Part shown: in pieces, positions 27,601 through 41,400 of the stretch | Numbering within the stretch: position 1 is the first letter of the stretch | Layout: each line of letters starts with the position of its first letter | Assembly (NCBI GenBank): GCA_029224185.1 | Contig: CM055191.1 | Span: 22,334,916 to 22,398,915, forward strand | Length of the DNA: 64,000 nucleotides | Direction of reading: 5' to 3' | From: Karalla daura | Lineage: Eukaryota > Chordata > Actinopteri > Chaetodontiformes > Leiognathidae | Notes under the pieces: model-generated | The model's database searches: none | Told to the model about the DNA's origin: nothing | The model's input: only the letters and a program-made list of their open reading frames with translations | Made by a program: the position numbers and the translations under genes

Positions 27601-30600
27601 TTTATATGTCACTGGAGGCTGAAACTCCTTCTCCCTGCGGCGTTTGCTCGGAGCAGGCTTGATTAGTGATTAATAGGACGCGCGCGTGTGTGCGCGAAGG
27701 GTTTCTGAAGCTCGCATTTTGCCGCGCGACGCAAAGACAGAGCCTCGGCGTGACGTCGCCAGTCGTCTCTGAAATCAGCGACGCCTGAATTTTCCGGGGA
27801 CCCATTCCCGTCTTTCTGCAACCCACCATTTGGTCTCGGTCCAAGCATTTTGAAAACAATGCATTCCCCGGCTTTCGACCACAGCTGCCACGGCCAAGGC
27901 TCTAATGAGAACTACAGGGAGGACAGTCGGTCTCCACCATCTCCACCCGCCTCCCCCTTTTATCTCTGCACGGCTCATCCCAGTCCGGTAACTCCAGAGA
28001 GTTTGTTTTCTCACCCAGGCGGACCTGCTGTGCGATCTTATTTTGATTCCCTGTGGTATATGCGATGAGCCATGTGCCTGTCATGGCAGTGTGTGTGTGT
28101 GTGTGTGTGTGTGCGTGAGTGCGAGTTCTTCTCCGAGGAAGTTCTCCCGCTGACACGGGGAGATTAATTTAATTGTCACGTTGATGAGAGCTGAGCTGCC
28201 CGGGTTTGTTTTCCTATGTAAGTCCTGTTAAATGTGTGAGCAGTTCCAGTGTGCTTTCACCCTCCCCATCAAACGCTCGGCCTTGAAACTACAACAAAGC
28301 GCCCCAAAAACCACGCACTGCAACCGCGCCTGGGCGGCACAGTTGTTTCTGGTTGGTCTCCGTGTGACAAATGTGTCGGTGTGCTTCAAATGACCCTGCT
28401 CCGCGCTCTGACAGCAGATTTACTGAGGCGAGATGGCAGTCTCAACAAAGTGTCCGACCTGCGCTCTGCTGTGATGTCAGGGACAGGGTGAGGTCCGACG
28501 CTGCGGCTCGAGCCTTTTGAGGCCGCTCGTCTCCTCTCTCTCTCTCTCTTTTTTCCGGACTACCCCTCGCTGTCATGCCGGTCGTTTCATCTCATCATGT
28601 GAAAGGCAGAAGTTGAGACGTCGCAAGCTGCTGCGATGGTCAGATTTGTATCGCTGCAATTTCTAGACCGCAGAGCCGGCATTTGCAGCGCGCAAAGTGT
28701 GCTTTCACTGGGATTAAACTGAGGCCACAGTTTGACAGAAATCAGACCGTGGGGCTGGTCAGATTGCAAGACGGCTGAGGTTTTCGACGTGCCAGAAATC
28801 AAACTGATGGTACGATAGTGTGCCCAATTCGCTGGGCACGAAAGAGGAGCCGTCAGTCGGAGGCGGGGGGGGGGGCACAGTCTCATTGGTGTCAGTGGTC
28901 CCACTGGTGTGGCCCTACTGGTTCAGCACCATGGACAGCACAGTGACGCTGCATGACCTCAGGAGCAGCACGGGGCTGGTCACAGGACACCCTGGGGACC
29001 AGAGAGTTGCCTCACCTCATCCTGCTCTGAAAGAAGCCGTGAATAGGGCCGCCACAACGACATAAAAATGCCCCTCACCAGCTCTCACAATTCTATAGAG
29101 CTGAGTAGTCAAATAACTGTTTGACTGCCACCCAAAGTTGTCCGTCCCAACCATGTGCTGCTGGCCCTCAGCCAGTCAAAGCCTGCGAAGACCCAGAGAC
29201 TTTTTTTTCCCCTTTTTTTTTCTTCCTTTCTTTTACATGTATGACCTTGTTGTGGTGTGTTCCCTGAGCCTCGCTAGGCCTCGGTCTCATTGCACAGTCT
29301 ACCACTCTGTGGTTAGTGGTAGCAGTGTGGGGTTAACCCACGCGGCATTTCTTCTTTCGCAGGAGACCTTGTGGTTTCGTCGTAGCGGACCGATCCTCCC
29401 TCCGTCGCGGAGTGTTGCCTTGCGCTGCGCATTGCATTGTCAAACCGCCGGAGACGCCAAGTGCATTCGCCTCGTCTGCCTCGGCCCGCGGTCGGTCCGC
29501 TGGTTGATTAGGAGGGCTCCGTCCGTGGACGCTGTCCAGGTGACTGAGGTCGAGCTGCACGATGTCGTCAGCTGAATGTGCTCACGCACAGCAGGGCAGC
29601 GAGCTTTGTCCCAGGGTGTTCGGCTACGTGTGCCTTCAAAAATGGGGAGTGGGTTGTCCACCAGGGCCTAGACTAGAGACCGCAACATGACTGATTCCTG
29701 TGCCCTGTGTCGAGTTGCTGTGTTACATTTTCAGGCCGCGGACGCGATGCAGACGCACAGAAAGAAATACTTGCCAGTCCTGGAAGATTTCAATGTTCCG
29801 GACAAACGGCGAGGAAGCCACGTTGGAGAGTCATCTGCGTTCATGGCGGCGGCGTCAGGTTTGCATCCAGCCGGAGGCTCTTTGCCGCCGACAGGCCGGG
29901 GTTATTATTCTATGTGTCCGACGGCATTATGGAACGTTCGGTCTCGACGTGAGACCTTTTAACCAGAAACAGCCGCCGGATCGCCCTCGCCAAAGCCACC
30001 AGGCTCCATCTACGGGAACGGTAATTTTACCCTCACCAAACACATTTCATGCAAACCTGACAGGGAGAAAGGAAAAAGAAAGCGCTCAGCTTCACCTCAC
30101 TGGTCCATCTGTCCGCCGCTCTGACAATGGCCAGCGACTCTGGGACTGAGGGAAAACCCCCCCAATCCACCTGGTGTCAGAAACCAGAACGCCCTCGCTT
30201 GTCGCGCTCGAGGCACTCACCCTGGCTTTCAATGTGTCCACCGTGACTCCTCACCGCTGTTCTGCTCCCCGCTCCTCGCATTGACATTTCCCAGCCAAAT
30301 GTCTGGGATGTTTGTTGGGTGTCTTGGGCGTCTTAGGATCGGCCCTCCACGGGACCGGTGGTGTTTGGCCGCGCCCATACTGCAGCTTGTGTATTGCACC
30401 TACAGCGCGCTACAATAGTTTGCCTGTGTTTTCCGTCTACAGCCCAGGGCAACCTTGTGTTTTTGGGTTTTCTTGTGTTCTTTGACTGAGCCTCAGTCTC
30501 TGTCCTTCCAAGGGTCCTCGACCACTGACTTCTTCATCCCCCCGCCGTGCGGTTTACAAACCTCTCCCCCCTCAGACAGTGCTCCTTTTGTCGGCTGCCT

Positions 30601-33600
30601 TCGTCTTGTGCAAAAACACTTGCCGCGTCTGCGTCTCCTGGAACCCTCGGGGCGCTGGATGTCTGAGATGCCTCGGTAGAAACCAGAAGGAGAACTATGG
30701 AGCAGTGTTAGTCAAGCATAACCCTCTTAACATCTCCCCTGTCAACCACGGACCAACACAATGCCTCTTCTCTGTACCTTCATCCAGCTCTCAAACCGCT
30801 TCTTAGACTTGCAAATCCGGGCTTTGATGTCGCGCTGCCTTGCCTCTTTTTGTCAGAGAGAGGGAGCCAAGGAGGGGAGCAGCATTGCAGACAGCTGTTA
30901 AAGCCACCATAATTCCCTCATGTTACGTGGGTTAGCCCTCAGTGCCCTGGCAAGGATGCTACTCCGTCTCTACTCTCTCTCCTTTAACTCATTTACGCTC
31001 TTTGTTTTTCCTCTCGCCACAGTTCAGCGTCATGTTCCTCCCTTTTTCTTTCCCATACTCATCCCTTCGAGAGGACAGACTAATCCATGTTCCTTTGTTT
31101 TGTTGTCTGGATGTGAGGCTGTTTCTCATTTGTTGGGTGGCTAGCTAGCTCCCTGGTCCCAAAGTTGTTTCAGCAGACGAGACGGGCCTCTGTTCCACAT
31201 CCCTCCGCTCTCATCCACGCCCAGATGACATTGAACAAGATGGGCACTACAGAGACTTGTCAAACTATTTTTAAACCTTGGCTATATGGAACTGAATTCA
31301 CATCATTTTCAAATTTCAAAACAGTTTCAAGCTTCAGAGAGTTTAATTTAGCTTGTTTGGGTGGAATTGAGTGGTAATCAGCCATCTAAGGCCTGCCACA
31401 GCCTCTCCGGGCCTGTTATGGAAACTAGTGTGCAAAGCTACTGGCGTTGTTTATACCTCTCCTCCACGTCTCCAAGTCTCAAATCTCCTATTATAGTCTG
31501 AGTGAGACGGAATGAAGGAATGGCAGTAATAGGGAGACGACCAGCAACCGCTGCGGCTCCGCTAGCCCGACCTCGCAGCATCCAGGAACACTGATTACAT
31601 CTGCGCTGCGGACAGACGCCTAATTCCTGTTATGTGCGCCCGAGCACATTCCTGCGAGAGGACAATAGACGGCCAGCGGTTGCCGTGGCAGGGGTGGCTC
31701 CCTCTGTCAGCGGGAGGACAGGGGGGTTGGGGAGGCTGTGCAGTCGGAGAGTCACCCCAGCCGTCTGCGTGCGTCTCGGCCCGCACCCCGCCCCGACGGT
31801 CGCGCTATCAAAGCAAGGCGCTTGAGTGTCGTCCACGGGGATGAGGCAATGCCCGGCGCTCACCAGGAAGCTCACAGTCATTGCTTTGGTCATGACCGAC
31901 TGGTGTCTTCGGGTCTCTTACAGGAAACTCCGCTCTGCTAATGGTTTTTCCTCCGGGGAGGGGATCGAGCGGCGGACCGGGAAGTGGACCCCGCGATGGA
32001 ATCGCTGCCCGGGCTGGAATGCGCCTAGTCGACTGACTCACTGGACGTCATTTGCAGCTTAGGCGGTGGCGGCGGCGATTCTCAGAAGTGAACTGCCGCG
32101 TCCGAGTGTGTCAGTCCTGTGTTTGGGGCCCTTGCGTTCGGTTTCCGCAGCGACCGCAGGGCCCGGGCGACCGGGTCGCGGCGAGCTCATGTGGCACCGA
32201 TCTTGCGATAAGGGGGATGCGTGGCTCCGGCGCGGGTCGAACGCCGCCACTCCGAGCTAACCCCGTGATATTCGGTCGGGCCGACAGGTGGTCCTCGTTG
32301 CACCTCAAGTTGCTCACCACCCCGGCTCGCCCCCCGGGAGGGGGGGGGGGGGATCGCGGTGAGGCCGGCGAGTCCGGCGGTGGCATGGCGATAAACGAGG
32401 CGCGTCAAACTCGCAGCTTTCACCGCTGCGGCGCTCGACCACGAAGAGGCAGCGCTCTGGCTGGGAGCGGGGTCGAGTCAGTTCAGCCGGGGCTGGACGG
32501 CCCCAGCGCCAGTCAGATGTTTCATGTCGGCGGGACGCAGCTGAGCCGGCCGCATCCTAATGTCCGCCGACAAACGCATCCCCCTCGATCAGACGAGGCG
32601 CGGATGTCCTGTCGGAGCGAGCGTCACGCCGCCGACTTGTTGTCAGTCTTGTTTCCCTTCGGAGCCCGGGGATGAGGGATCGTGATTTGATTAGGCTAAT
32701 GAGCGAAAGTGATCGGTGTCCCGCTGACGGATGAACGCCGCTGGACGGGCTGCAAGAATCCGGACAAATGCTTTTAATTTGTTGGTGCCGGGGCGCGTGG
32801 CCAGGGTTGTTATTGGAAAAGGCGACGGTGCTCCTCGGCCCGGGTCAAAGCCTGCTCGCTATCAGCGCAATAGATAACAGACAGCGCCGCAGCGCACGGC
32901 CATGCAGTCAGTGGTCGAAAATGCTCCGTGCGGTTGCGTCCAATTTCTCACTTTAATAATACCCAGAGTCGGTCCAGTACCAAAGCTGGGGCCCAGCAAT
33001 GTGCTGGAAGCAACGTGTCCATCATCAGCCAGCCACAATCACAATCTCTCCCCGGGGCTTTAAGGGAAACGAGGAGAGATTGAGATTTCAATTTTACATT
33101 TCCCTCACACTCAATACGCTACTCAGGAAATGATCGTAATATGACAGATGGGCTCTAAGTTGGTTTTGGACACAGACTCCCCAGCTCAGCGCCAGTCACC
33201 GAGGGCGAGTGTGGGAGGCGTTTTTTTTCTTTCTCGAAGATGATTTATTTGGGAATGAGATAAAAAACTTGACATCCTGAGGTTACGGGCTGAAAGGTTG
33301 GTTTCGCTCGGCGCAGGGTTCACTCCCTCGAGGTGCCGGAGGGGCGGAGTGATTCGCGCTCAGCCGGCGGAGATGTCATGGACGCTCGCAATTACGGCGC
33401 TGTCTCGCTCACGTCATGCGTAACCCAGTCGCCCCGCTTTACTCCGGCTCGTCACCTTGCTAAATGGGACTTGTCAAACTGCTGCACAGCAGTGGCTTCA
33501 TGCTCGACGCGGCTCCGTACGACGTTTAATCACCGCGGTTCTTGTTTCCTCTTAAAACTGGGAAGCGGACGTGGATTACGGTTTCTTAACATGCCTGGGG

Positions 33601-36600
33601 TCGCCGCGAATTGAATGCCAAAGAAAAGCAAAAAAAAAAAAAACAACTAATTTCAAGCCTCGAACGTGAGTGATTGAAGTGATAAGAGTCTGCAGTCCTC
33701 ATTTTGGGCTGAAGCGCGTCTAAACCTCCACAGACGGAGGCAGAACGAGTTCCCATTGCCGAGGTCTAATATTAGTTTTTGTAATGCGTTTTACCATTTG
33801 TCTCATCACTGACGCTGAGAGCGCCAGAGGACGGGATCCTGTCAGGTCTGGACAGTGTATAGATGTCCGTGTGAGTGCAGTTTTGAGACGGACTTGACAT
33901 TGGCAAGTGTTCTTTAATTTCACTAACTGGCAGCGGAACAATGTGATCTGTTCTTTTTTTTTTTTGTTTTTTGTTTTTTCGCCTCGGATCAAACCTCATC
34001 CTCCTACGAAGCCGTTTCTATTGGTGGAGCCCTCTGGCATATCCCTCGCGCGGAGGCCAGGCCTAATCCGTGTGCATGAAACCGCCACATGTGGCCGGCT
34101 GGGTTTTCTCAGTGTCACAGCACTTGGATAAGTCGCAAAGACGCAAAACAGCTTCTTATTTTTCATTCTTGTTGTCCTACGTGTCCAGTTCATGTGTGTC
34201 ACTGTTGTTTTTCTCCCCCGCCCGCCCCCCCCCCTCGCCCCGCCTGAGTCAGAGCGGTGATGAATTCAAACAAGAGTGCGGTCGCCGTTTGAAGTCCGCG
34301 GAGAGACGTTATTATGACTTCTCCCTCGAAGGTCAAGTTGAGCCACGGGCGTGATGAAGCGCACGGCGAGGGAGAGAGAGGGGGAGTGAGAGAGAGAGGG
34401 AGGGTTAAAGGGGAGAGAAGTGTTGAAATAACGAATGGCTCCTCACAGATGGTGCCGAGGCGCAGCCGGGCGGCTCCTCACCCCGCGGGATCAGCACCCG
34501 CTCCCGCTCGGGCGGGGGCGGCGTTGGCATGGGCTGCAGACGCGCCGGCTTTGCCTCTCACACAGCGGGGTGCTCGGGACTTGGTGCTGGGGAGCGGGAT
34601 AGCAGAAAATCCCGCGTTCTGGCTATTGTCAAGAGATCCCCCCCCCCCCCGGGGCGCGCGGAGAGATCGGAGCTGGTTCTGATTAGACTGTGAGTGCTGG
34701 TTTAGGGAGTCACCTAGTGGCTCTCCGCCCTCAGGCTTAACGCTAACCTCCACCACCTGGCTGCTTGCGCCACTCCGCCACTATCCCCGTTGCCAGTCAG
34801 CCGCCCGAGCTGGGGGCGGGGGGGGGGGGGGGTCGGAGAAATTATGTCATTTCCACTCGGCCGACGGGGAGGAGGGATGGTCCCCAAAGAGAGCGAACTC
34901 GGGCTTTGATTAAGCCTGTTATTGTAAAGAAATCCGCCTTCAAACGGCGAGGAAAGGCCACGGTGGAGAGAAACATCGAGGGCCCTGACCAGGGTCCCCC
35001 CGTGCCCTCTGACCTCGGGAGTAATTTGTTTTTCTTTAACCAGATTGGCTAAATGTTCGGCACGTTGGAGCAACGGGCCGGAGTGTAAATCATCAAAAAG
35101 GCCTCGCAGTGTTTCAACCTGGTCGCTGCTCCTCTGGGAGAGCATCCAACCCGGCTCCGCTCCCTCCCTCCCACACACACACACACACACACACACGTAT
35201 ACACTTGTCTCTCTGTCTGGATTATCTGACCAACGTGCGTTCCCAGCCCCTCTCACGTTTCCCCTCTCTCTCTCTCTCACTCTCTCTCTGTTTGGAGCAG
35301 AGTTCTGGGGGCGGCGGACACACAGAGTTCAGTCAGGTGGGAGGTCAGGTCCCGGCCGCCCCGGGCCAGGAGAGAGCCTCACATCTCCCCACATATTTAT
35401 GGCTCTGCTCCTGTTTTGTCATCATAATCTCCAGACAATACTTGCGTTGTTTGACAGACGACTTTCCTTGTGTTGTGCTTCGCATCCTGTGCTGAGAGGT
35501 GGACAGATGTGCCGACTGCACATCTGGACATTTGACCAGGACGGCTCCTTCTGAGGATCGGTCTGAGGCAGAGGGGCGCGCAGCAAGCGCCTCCTCGCCC
35601 CGGCATTGGTTTGCATTAGGCTGGGATGTTGTGTAATGAAGAAAGCATGTAAAACACCAAGAGCCGACGGTCCGCACATACAGATTTAGTTATTTTACAA
35701 ATCACGTCTCTTCGCGTACTTCCAGCCCCAACCGCCCTGTCGAGGACCACAGGACGAGGACTAATGTGGAAAATTGCCGCTTGGAAAATTGTCACCATTG
35801 TGAAGCCGTTTGAATGTCAGAAGATATGACAGCGTGTGTGTTTACTCGCTGTCCTCCCGGAGTCTTTGTGTTCCCAGCCAGCCACACACATGGATGTGCT
35901 CCACTCCCAAGTGATGGATACGGAGCTGAAAAAGCTTGAGAGGCAAACTATTCGCCTCTTATTTAGACGTGTGGAGAACAGAGCCTTCCAAATGCGACCA
36001 CACGGCCACGCACGCACGCACGCACACACATCATACAGTCGTAATGAGCTTCCACATCAGCTGTTTTCCACCAGCCAGTTTATTGTGTGCGACCTTCCAG
36101 TTGCGCTCCCAGCAGCAGCAGCAGGCCTGCTCCGCACCAGTAAACAGGAACTTTGTTGCCCCCCCCCACACACACACACACACACACACACACCGCCGCC
36201 GCCGAAACGCTCCAAACAAAGAATCCTGTTGTTTACTTGCCTGTTGCTCGGGGATAAATAAAGGCCAGGACGGCTAACCTCTGATGTCTGGTGTCTTCTG
36301 TCTCCGTTTGTGTGTGTGTGTGTGTGCGTGCGCTCTGCTCCGTCCCCTCCTGCAGCTGCTGCACATCTGCATCGAGGGCTGGGGCAACTGGCGCTGGTCG
36401 GAGGCCTTCAGCGTGGACAACGCCGGCATGCTGTTGAGGACCATCCAGTACAAGGGCCGCACCGCCTCGCTCCTCATCAAGGTGCTGCAGCTCAGCGGGG
36501 TCCAGAAACAGGTACGGGTCCCGCCCCCCCGCCCGGCCGGCTGTACGTCCTCTGCTGGCGTCATCACGCTCAGGGCCCAGCAGTATTCTTCCACCGACCG

Positions 36601-38348
36601 TACCTCGGAGATGAGCAGACGAAGCATCGCACGCTGTGTTCGCGAATCCCCCCCCTACGGTGGCGGCGTGTTGCAGCTGTCCAAAGCAATAAAAAGAGGG
36701 ATGAGGGCGCTTGCCCCCCACCCCGCCAAACCCCACGCAGATGAAGTGCAGCTGAGCGGGCCAGTATCTCTCTAACTGACAAGTGACGATTTGGTTGCGA
36801 ATGCGCCACAGCAGTAAACGCGGACCGGCGCTTTCAACAGCGCCCACAGCGTCGGGATCTTGTAGATTATCTCCCGGGCTAATCCGCGAAGAGTCTTGTA
36901 AGTGGTTCGGAGCCACTCCGAAGCGGGAACTTGTTTTCTGCATCGTGTCTGCTGACCGCCGCCATGTGTCACTCGGCCTGGCCGCGTTCCCGGGCCTCAT
37001 TTGGAGATGAGCACTTTTTAATCCCCGGCTCTTTTCCACGGCTGTGTTGTGATTTAGTTGTTGCTCGGCTAACATCGGACTGTAATCTGTTTCATGGCAG
37101 TAAAACAAAAGCGTATGCGCCCGGGGCCATCCAAAAACACAATGGGCCCCATCAATCCACGCAGAAGATCACAGGAAGTCATAAACCAGCATGAACCGAA
37201 TCATAAACCAGCCCCGCTCGCCTTTTTACACCAGGAGTGGCAGTGGATCGTGTTTAGAGTTTTCCACAAATACAGGGCGGCGTCGTCGTCATATTCCTGA
37301 AAATGCAGCGATGCCCGTCACATTATGGTGGTGACACTTTGTTATGTAAACAAGTGTCAAGTGTCGCACATGTCTCCCTGTCCTCCCCCAGACAAAACAC
37401 ACTGGGCCTTTCACATTCCTGCCTCGGTCTGTCCCAGGCTTTGCTTACATCTTGTTCCCATTGGATCCAATGATAGGGTACGAGCGTTGGTCACATCCAA
37501 TTCACAACACAAAGCCTCAGAGTGGGACAGCAGCTGCCACTACAGAGGGAGCTGGCTCTCGTCTGTGTGTGTGCGTGTGTGTGTGCGTGTGTGCGTGCGT
37601 GTGTGTGTGTGTCTGTTTCAGGAGGGTGCAGACAGTGCCTTGCTCTCCCACCCTGTCTAGCTACCCTATGGCCTTTTATTGTCATGGTCTCTCTATCATT
37701 CATATTGCCACCTCATGTTTACTGCTGTGAAAAATCCCCCTCGTATAACTCTCCCCATAAATGCCATATACAGACACACACACACACACACACATCTGCA
37801 CACACATGCATTCACTAATCGCACACGCACACGCATTGCATGCACACACACACACACACTGGGCACACTTTGATGCCTGTGGTGGAGCACATGTGAACGC
37901 GCGGATATGAGGCCTGACGCGGGCCATTACCGTCGCCGTGGATCAATCCGTTGATTATTCAAGTTGCTCTCATTAGCCACACGCTCCAGAGTTCAGGCTG
38001 AATTTGTGCAAGAGAGAAAGCAACAGGTCAGACACCAGCAATCCGTCTCAGAGGAACTTTCCCAAGCTCTCTCGAGTTCCTCCCAGTTTTTCCATTTTGC
38101 GGCATCGGTGCAGGAAATGGCACCAGTAGATGTCAGGAGAGGAAGGGGAAGATGAGCAGCCGCACATGTACGTGTGTGTGTGTGTGTGTGTGTGTGCGTT
38201 CATACACATTAGTGCGTTACAAACTGTTGACATGAGCTCGTCAGTGAATGGATATAATCTAAAGACTGATGAAGAGAGGGGTGAAGCCCATTTTCTCTAA
38301 GATTCTCATCAGCACCGCAACCTTCAAGTTACACACAATCATGTGGGT

Positions 38349-38382
<34 letters not shown>

Positions 38383-38448
38383 CCAATTCTGAACACAATT
38401 AGATGTGTCACTCCTAGATGAGCGCTCTCTGGTGGTTTTGGCTTTTGG

Positions 38449-38487
<39 letters not shown>

Positions 38488-41400
38488 TGTGCACGCGCCC
38501 TCATACATCCTCGTTCCTCAACCAGTGATTTCTTCCACTTCGATTTTGATGTGATGGGAAATGTGGCGCAGTGCTCCTGAAGGCGTCATGAAGCTTCAGC
38601 TGCTTGTCAAACGGCGTCTGTGTTAACTTATAAATGCGCACGCACGTTGCCTTGTGAACATCCCTCTCGGGTGTGTCCTGTAAAGAACTGGTGTTAGGAT
38701 TTTGCACTTTCAACTCACCACGGATGAGATGAGGTGATCATTGATGAGATGGCTTCATTCCCCACCCCCACCCTCCTCTCTCCAGGTGATAATCTGCGGG
38801 CGGCAGGTGATGTGCAGCTACCTGACTCAGGACATCGAGCTGCGGGTGGTGCAGCACTACGTGGGGCCCGACGGCCAGACGGTGGTCCGGGAGCACTGCG
38901 ACTGCCTGGAGGCGGGCGCCAAGTTGCCCTCCTACGTGCTGGAGGACGCCGAGATGACGGAGCTGTGCGTGAGGGCCCGCGGGGACGAGGACTGGTCCCA
39001 GGACGTGCAGCTGGAGAGGAGGGACAAGGGCGGCAGCAGCTCCGTGGTGCAGGTACGCACAAGCGGTCCCGTCGGAGAGAGAGACACGTGACGCCTGGAC
39101 ACAGGTGGACGCAAGCTGTTGGACGTGCTCGGCGGACAAGAAGTGAGCGCCGCGCCCCCCACACACATGTTGGGAGCCTGCGAGCCGGACCACCAGCCGT
39201 GGCCGGATCCCGTCCTCCTGGGTGGTCACAGCGGCGGAGCGTCCGCGATGCTACTCACGGCCAGGGAGCGGGTTGAGATCTCCCCCTCAGATAGGCGTAC
39301 AAAGGCCCCGGCAAGCCAGAACCCCACCATGTTGAGAGGCAGAAAATACAGTTTATGCTCTCTCATAACAACTCTGACCGTGGACAGGAAACACTAGCTG
39401 ATATGTGGGCACGGGGGAAAGGCTTTGAAGGCACTTTCACACCGCTGGATGAGCGCCAGGCCCTCGCTCCCTCGCTCCACCCCTGCGGCTCTCTTTCTTC
39501 CTCGGGATTTTTCCCCCCTATCCCTCTGCCTTTGTTTTCTCCTTCTGGAAGCCCCATGCTGTTAACAGCTCGCCGCTCTCAGCTTCTGTGTGCGGGTGTC
39601 TGTACATCTCTGACTCCGCTCCAGCCTCCGCTGTTATCTCCTCTCCTCAGATCAGTCATTCATTACACATATGGAGGCCTGGCTGGGAATGAGAGAGCTG
39701 CCTGGACTAGTAGCTGGCTCCTTAGATCTCTCTATCTCTCTCCGTCTCCTGCTATTTCACTCTGTCGTTTCCTCCCTTCTTTTACTCTCTCGCCCACACA
39801 CTGGCCCGCTCATCTATCTTGCAGTTGTTAACTCCTCTTCTTTATTTACTTCATCCTCTGGTATTCAGCCCGTCCACCTGTTCCAGCCTCGAACACTCCC
39901 CCCTCGTCAACGTCTGCCCTCGCTCATCCATCTGCCGCTTATCTGTGTCAGTAATCCATCCAGAGCAACTCCTCTTCCTCCTATCTCACCTTCCTCCTCC
40001 ATAACTCTTACTTTCAACATCTTTTTCCTGCCCTCGTGGTGCACAAGGTCGTCCTGACCTCACCTCAGCGCCGACTGTTTTCGGCGGATCCGGCCTCAGA
40101 GTATCTGTTTACCAGGGTTTCGCTGGCTTGCCAGGCCCGCGATATTAAAACCTAATGTTTGCTGTGTCTCTCCGCTCCGCTCCGCTGTCCCCACCAGCAA
40201 ATGAAGTCCCCGGCCTGTCATAAACTAGACCGCTTGTAATGTTCCTTGGCGTCCACAGGCTTTAATGAGGAGCGAGGAGTAAATGGGACAAACACCAGTG
40301 ACACATAAAGAGCGCGCAGCCTTCGGTGGGCACATTCTCAGCCCTTAAATCTTGCTAAGATTTAACTGCCTGTAATGGCCCATTATCTGGCACAAACAGT
40401 CGTCAGCCATCCGCAGCCATGAGATTGTGTTGCAGGGCTTAAGGGAGACTTAACTTTTAACTACTGGAAGAAGCCAAGGAACAAAGATTTTGGGACAAAA
40501 CATGATAATGCGTTGCTGATGGAGGCAATAAACATTCTGTCAGTGAGCGAGAGGCAGCAAAGGCATCTGAGTCGACAGATATCCATATTTTATCCTCCGA
40601 CCGCAAACAAACACAAACAAGTTGTCCTTGAGTGTCCTTGAGGCTTTTCCCTGGAAAGCCATGAGACACTTTGCAATCGCCACATTTTCCCAAGTGCTGT
40701 GTGACTTCAGCGTGAATACTCTCTGTTGGGGTGTTTCTCATTGTATTTCGAGACCCCCTGGTGACCTTTGGCTCGTCTCCTCTCAGGTGCCGTGCTCCAG
40801 CGGCTCTTTGCTCTACGTGTGGTGTACTCTGATTACAATCGAGCCCGACTCTCACATGCAGCAGAGAGTGGTGAGTACGGCCCGGTCTGTCGTTGCTCTC
40901 GGTCTCGGTGACCTCGTGTGACCATCTCATAAATCTTACCAGTTCGGTGCGGTGTGTGTCGTCATCGTTCTTCCTAAACCCGCCGTTCCAGGTTGTTTTC
41001 AGCCCGCTGTTTGTCATGAGGAGCCATTTGCCCGACCCTGTGATCCTGCACATCGAGAAGCGCAGTCTGGGCCTGAGGGAGAGCCAGCTGATCCACGGAC
41101 AGGGCCACCAGGAACCGCTGCTGAACACCGAGGCTGACCTCACCCACCACCTCACTTTCCAGGCCAGGTAAAGCTTTGAGTGCACCACACCACGGCATAA
41201 AAAGCAGTCCGCACCGTGAAGCCTGGAGGCCGGGGCAGAGCTTCAGCTGTGGCTTCATCCCGGCAAGCCCTGTCTCCGTGCTTGCTTCCTTATGCAGCCG
41301 TGAGCAGGACAGATCCACTGGAGCAGTCCTTTCCTTCGGGCCAGTGTTAGATTATGTCATCAGCGACCAGCTCATACGCCGCGAGGCACGCAGTCCGACT

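Larger units (their letters stand above)
20901..36355 (+). other. vps13b intron, 15.5 kb, largest in window
   Basis: It separates ...SHKSPQ from LLHICIEGW..., which are adjacent in mammalian VPS13B. Contents: (CT)n(CA)n at the donor, a LINE 3' tail at about 21110-21425, many microsatellites, a possible hAT remnant at 26055-26182, a TATA-like element at 27460-27467, an RE1-like site at 28922-28942 and a strong CpG island at about 31930-32700. A proline/serine-rich open stretch of about 300 codons starting near 22890 has no ATG at its start and no recognisable homology. No nested gene is supported. Confidence 0.8.
36512..38785 (+). other. vps13b intron
   Basis: An intron of 2274 nt with TG and CA runs (37566-37612, 37773-37794, 38171-38196, 38350-38381, 38448-38486). 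No exon or mobile element is recognisable. Confidence 0.85.

Noticed and set aside
32052..32675. Open frame of about 200 codons in the CpG island
   Set aside because: Arg/Gly/Pro/Ser-rich and without conserved motifs or splice context. CpG-rich DNA is poor in stop codons.
20901..36355. Intronic miR-599/miR-875 known from mammalian VPS13B
   Set aside because: I looked for the mature sequences as I recall them on both strands and did not find them. These miRNAs appear restricted to mammals or amniotes.
36233..37108. Open frame of 291 codons on - across a vps13b exon
   Set aside because: It is antisense to the conserved exon at 36356-36511, and GC-rich codons of the real exon remove stops on the other strand. 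It has no homology.
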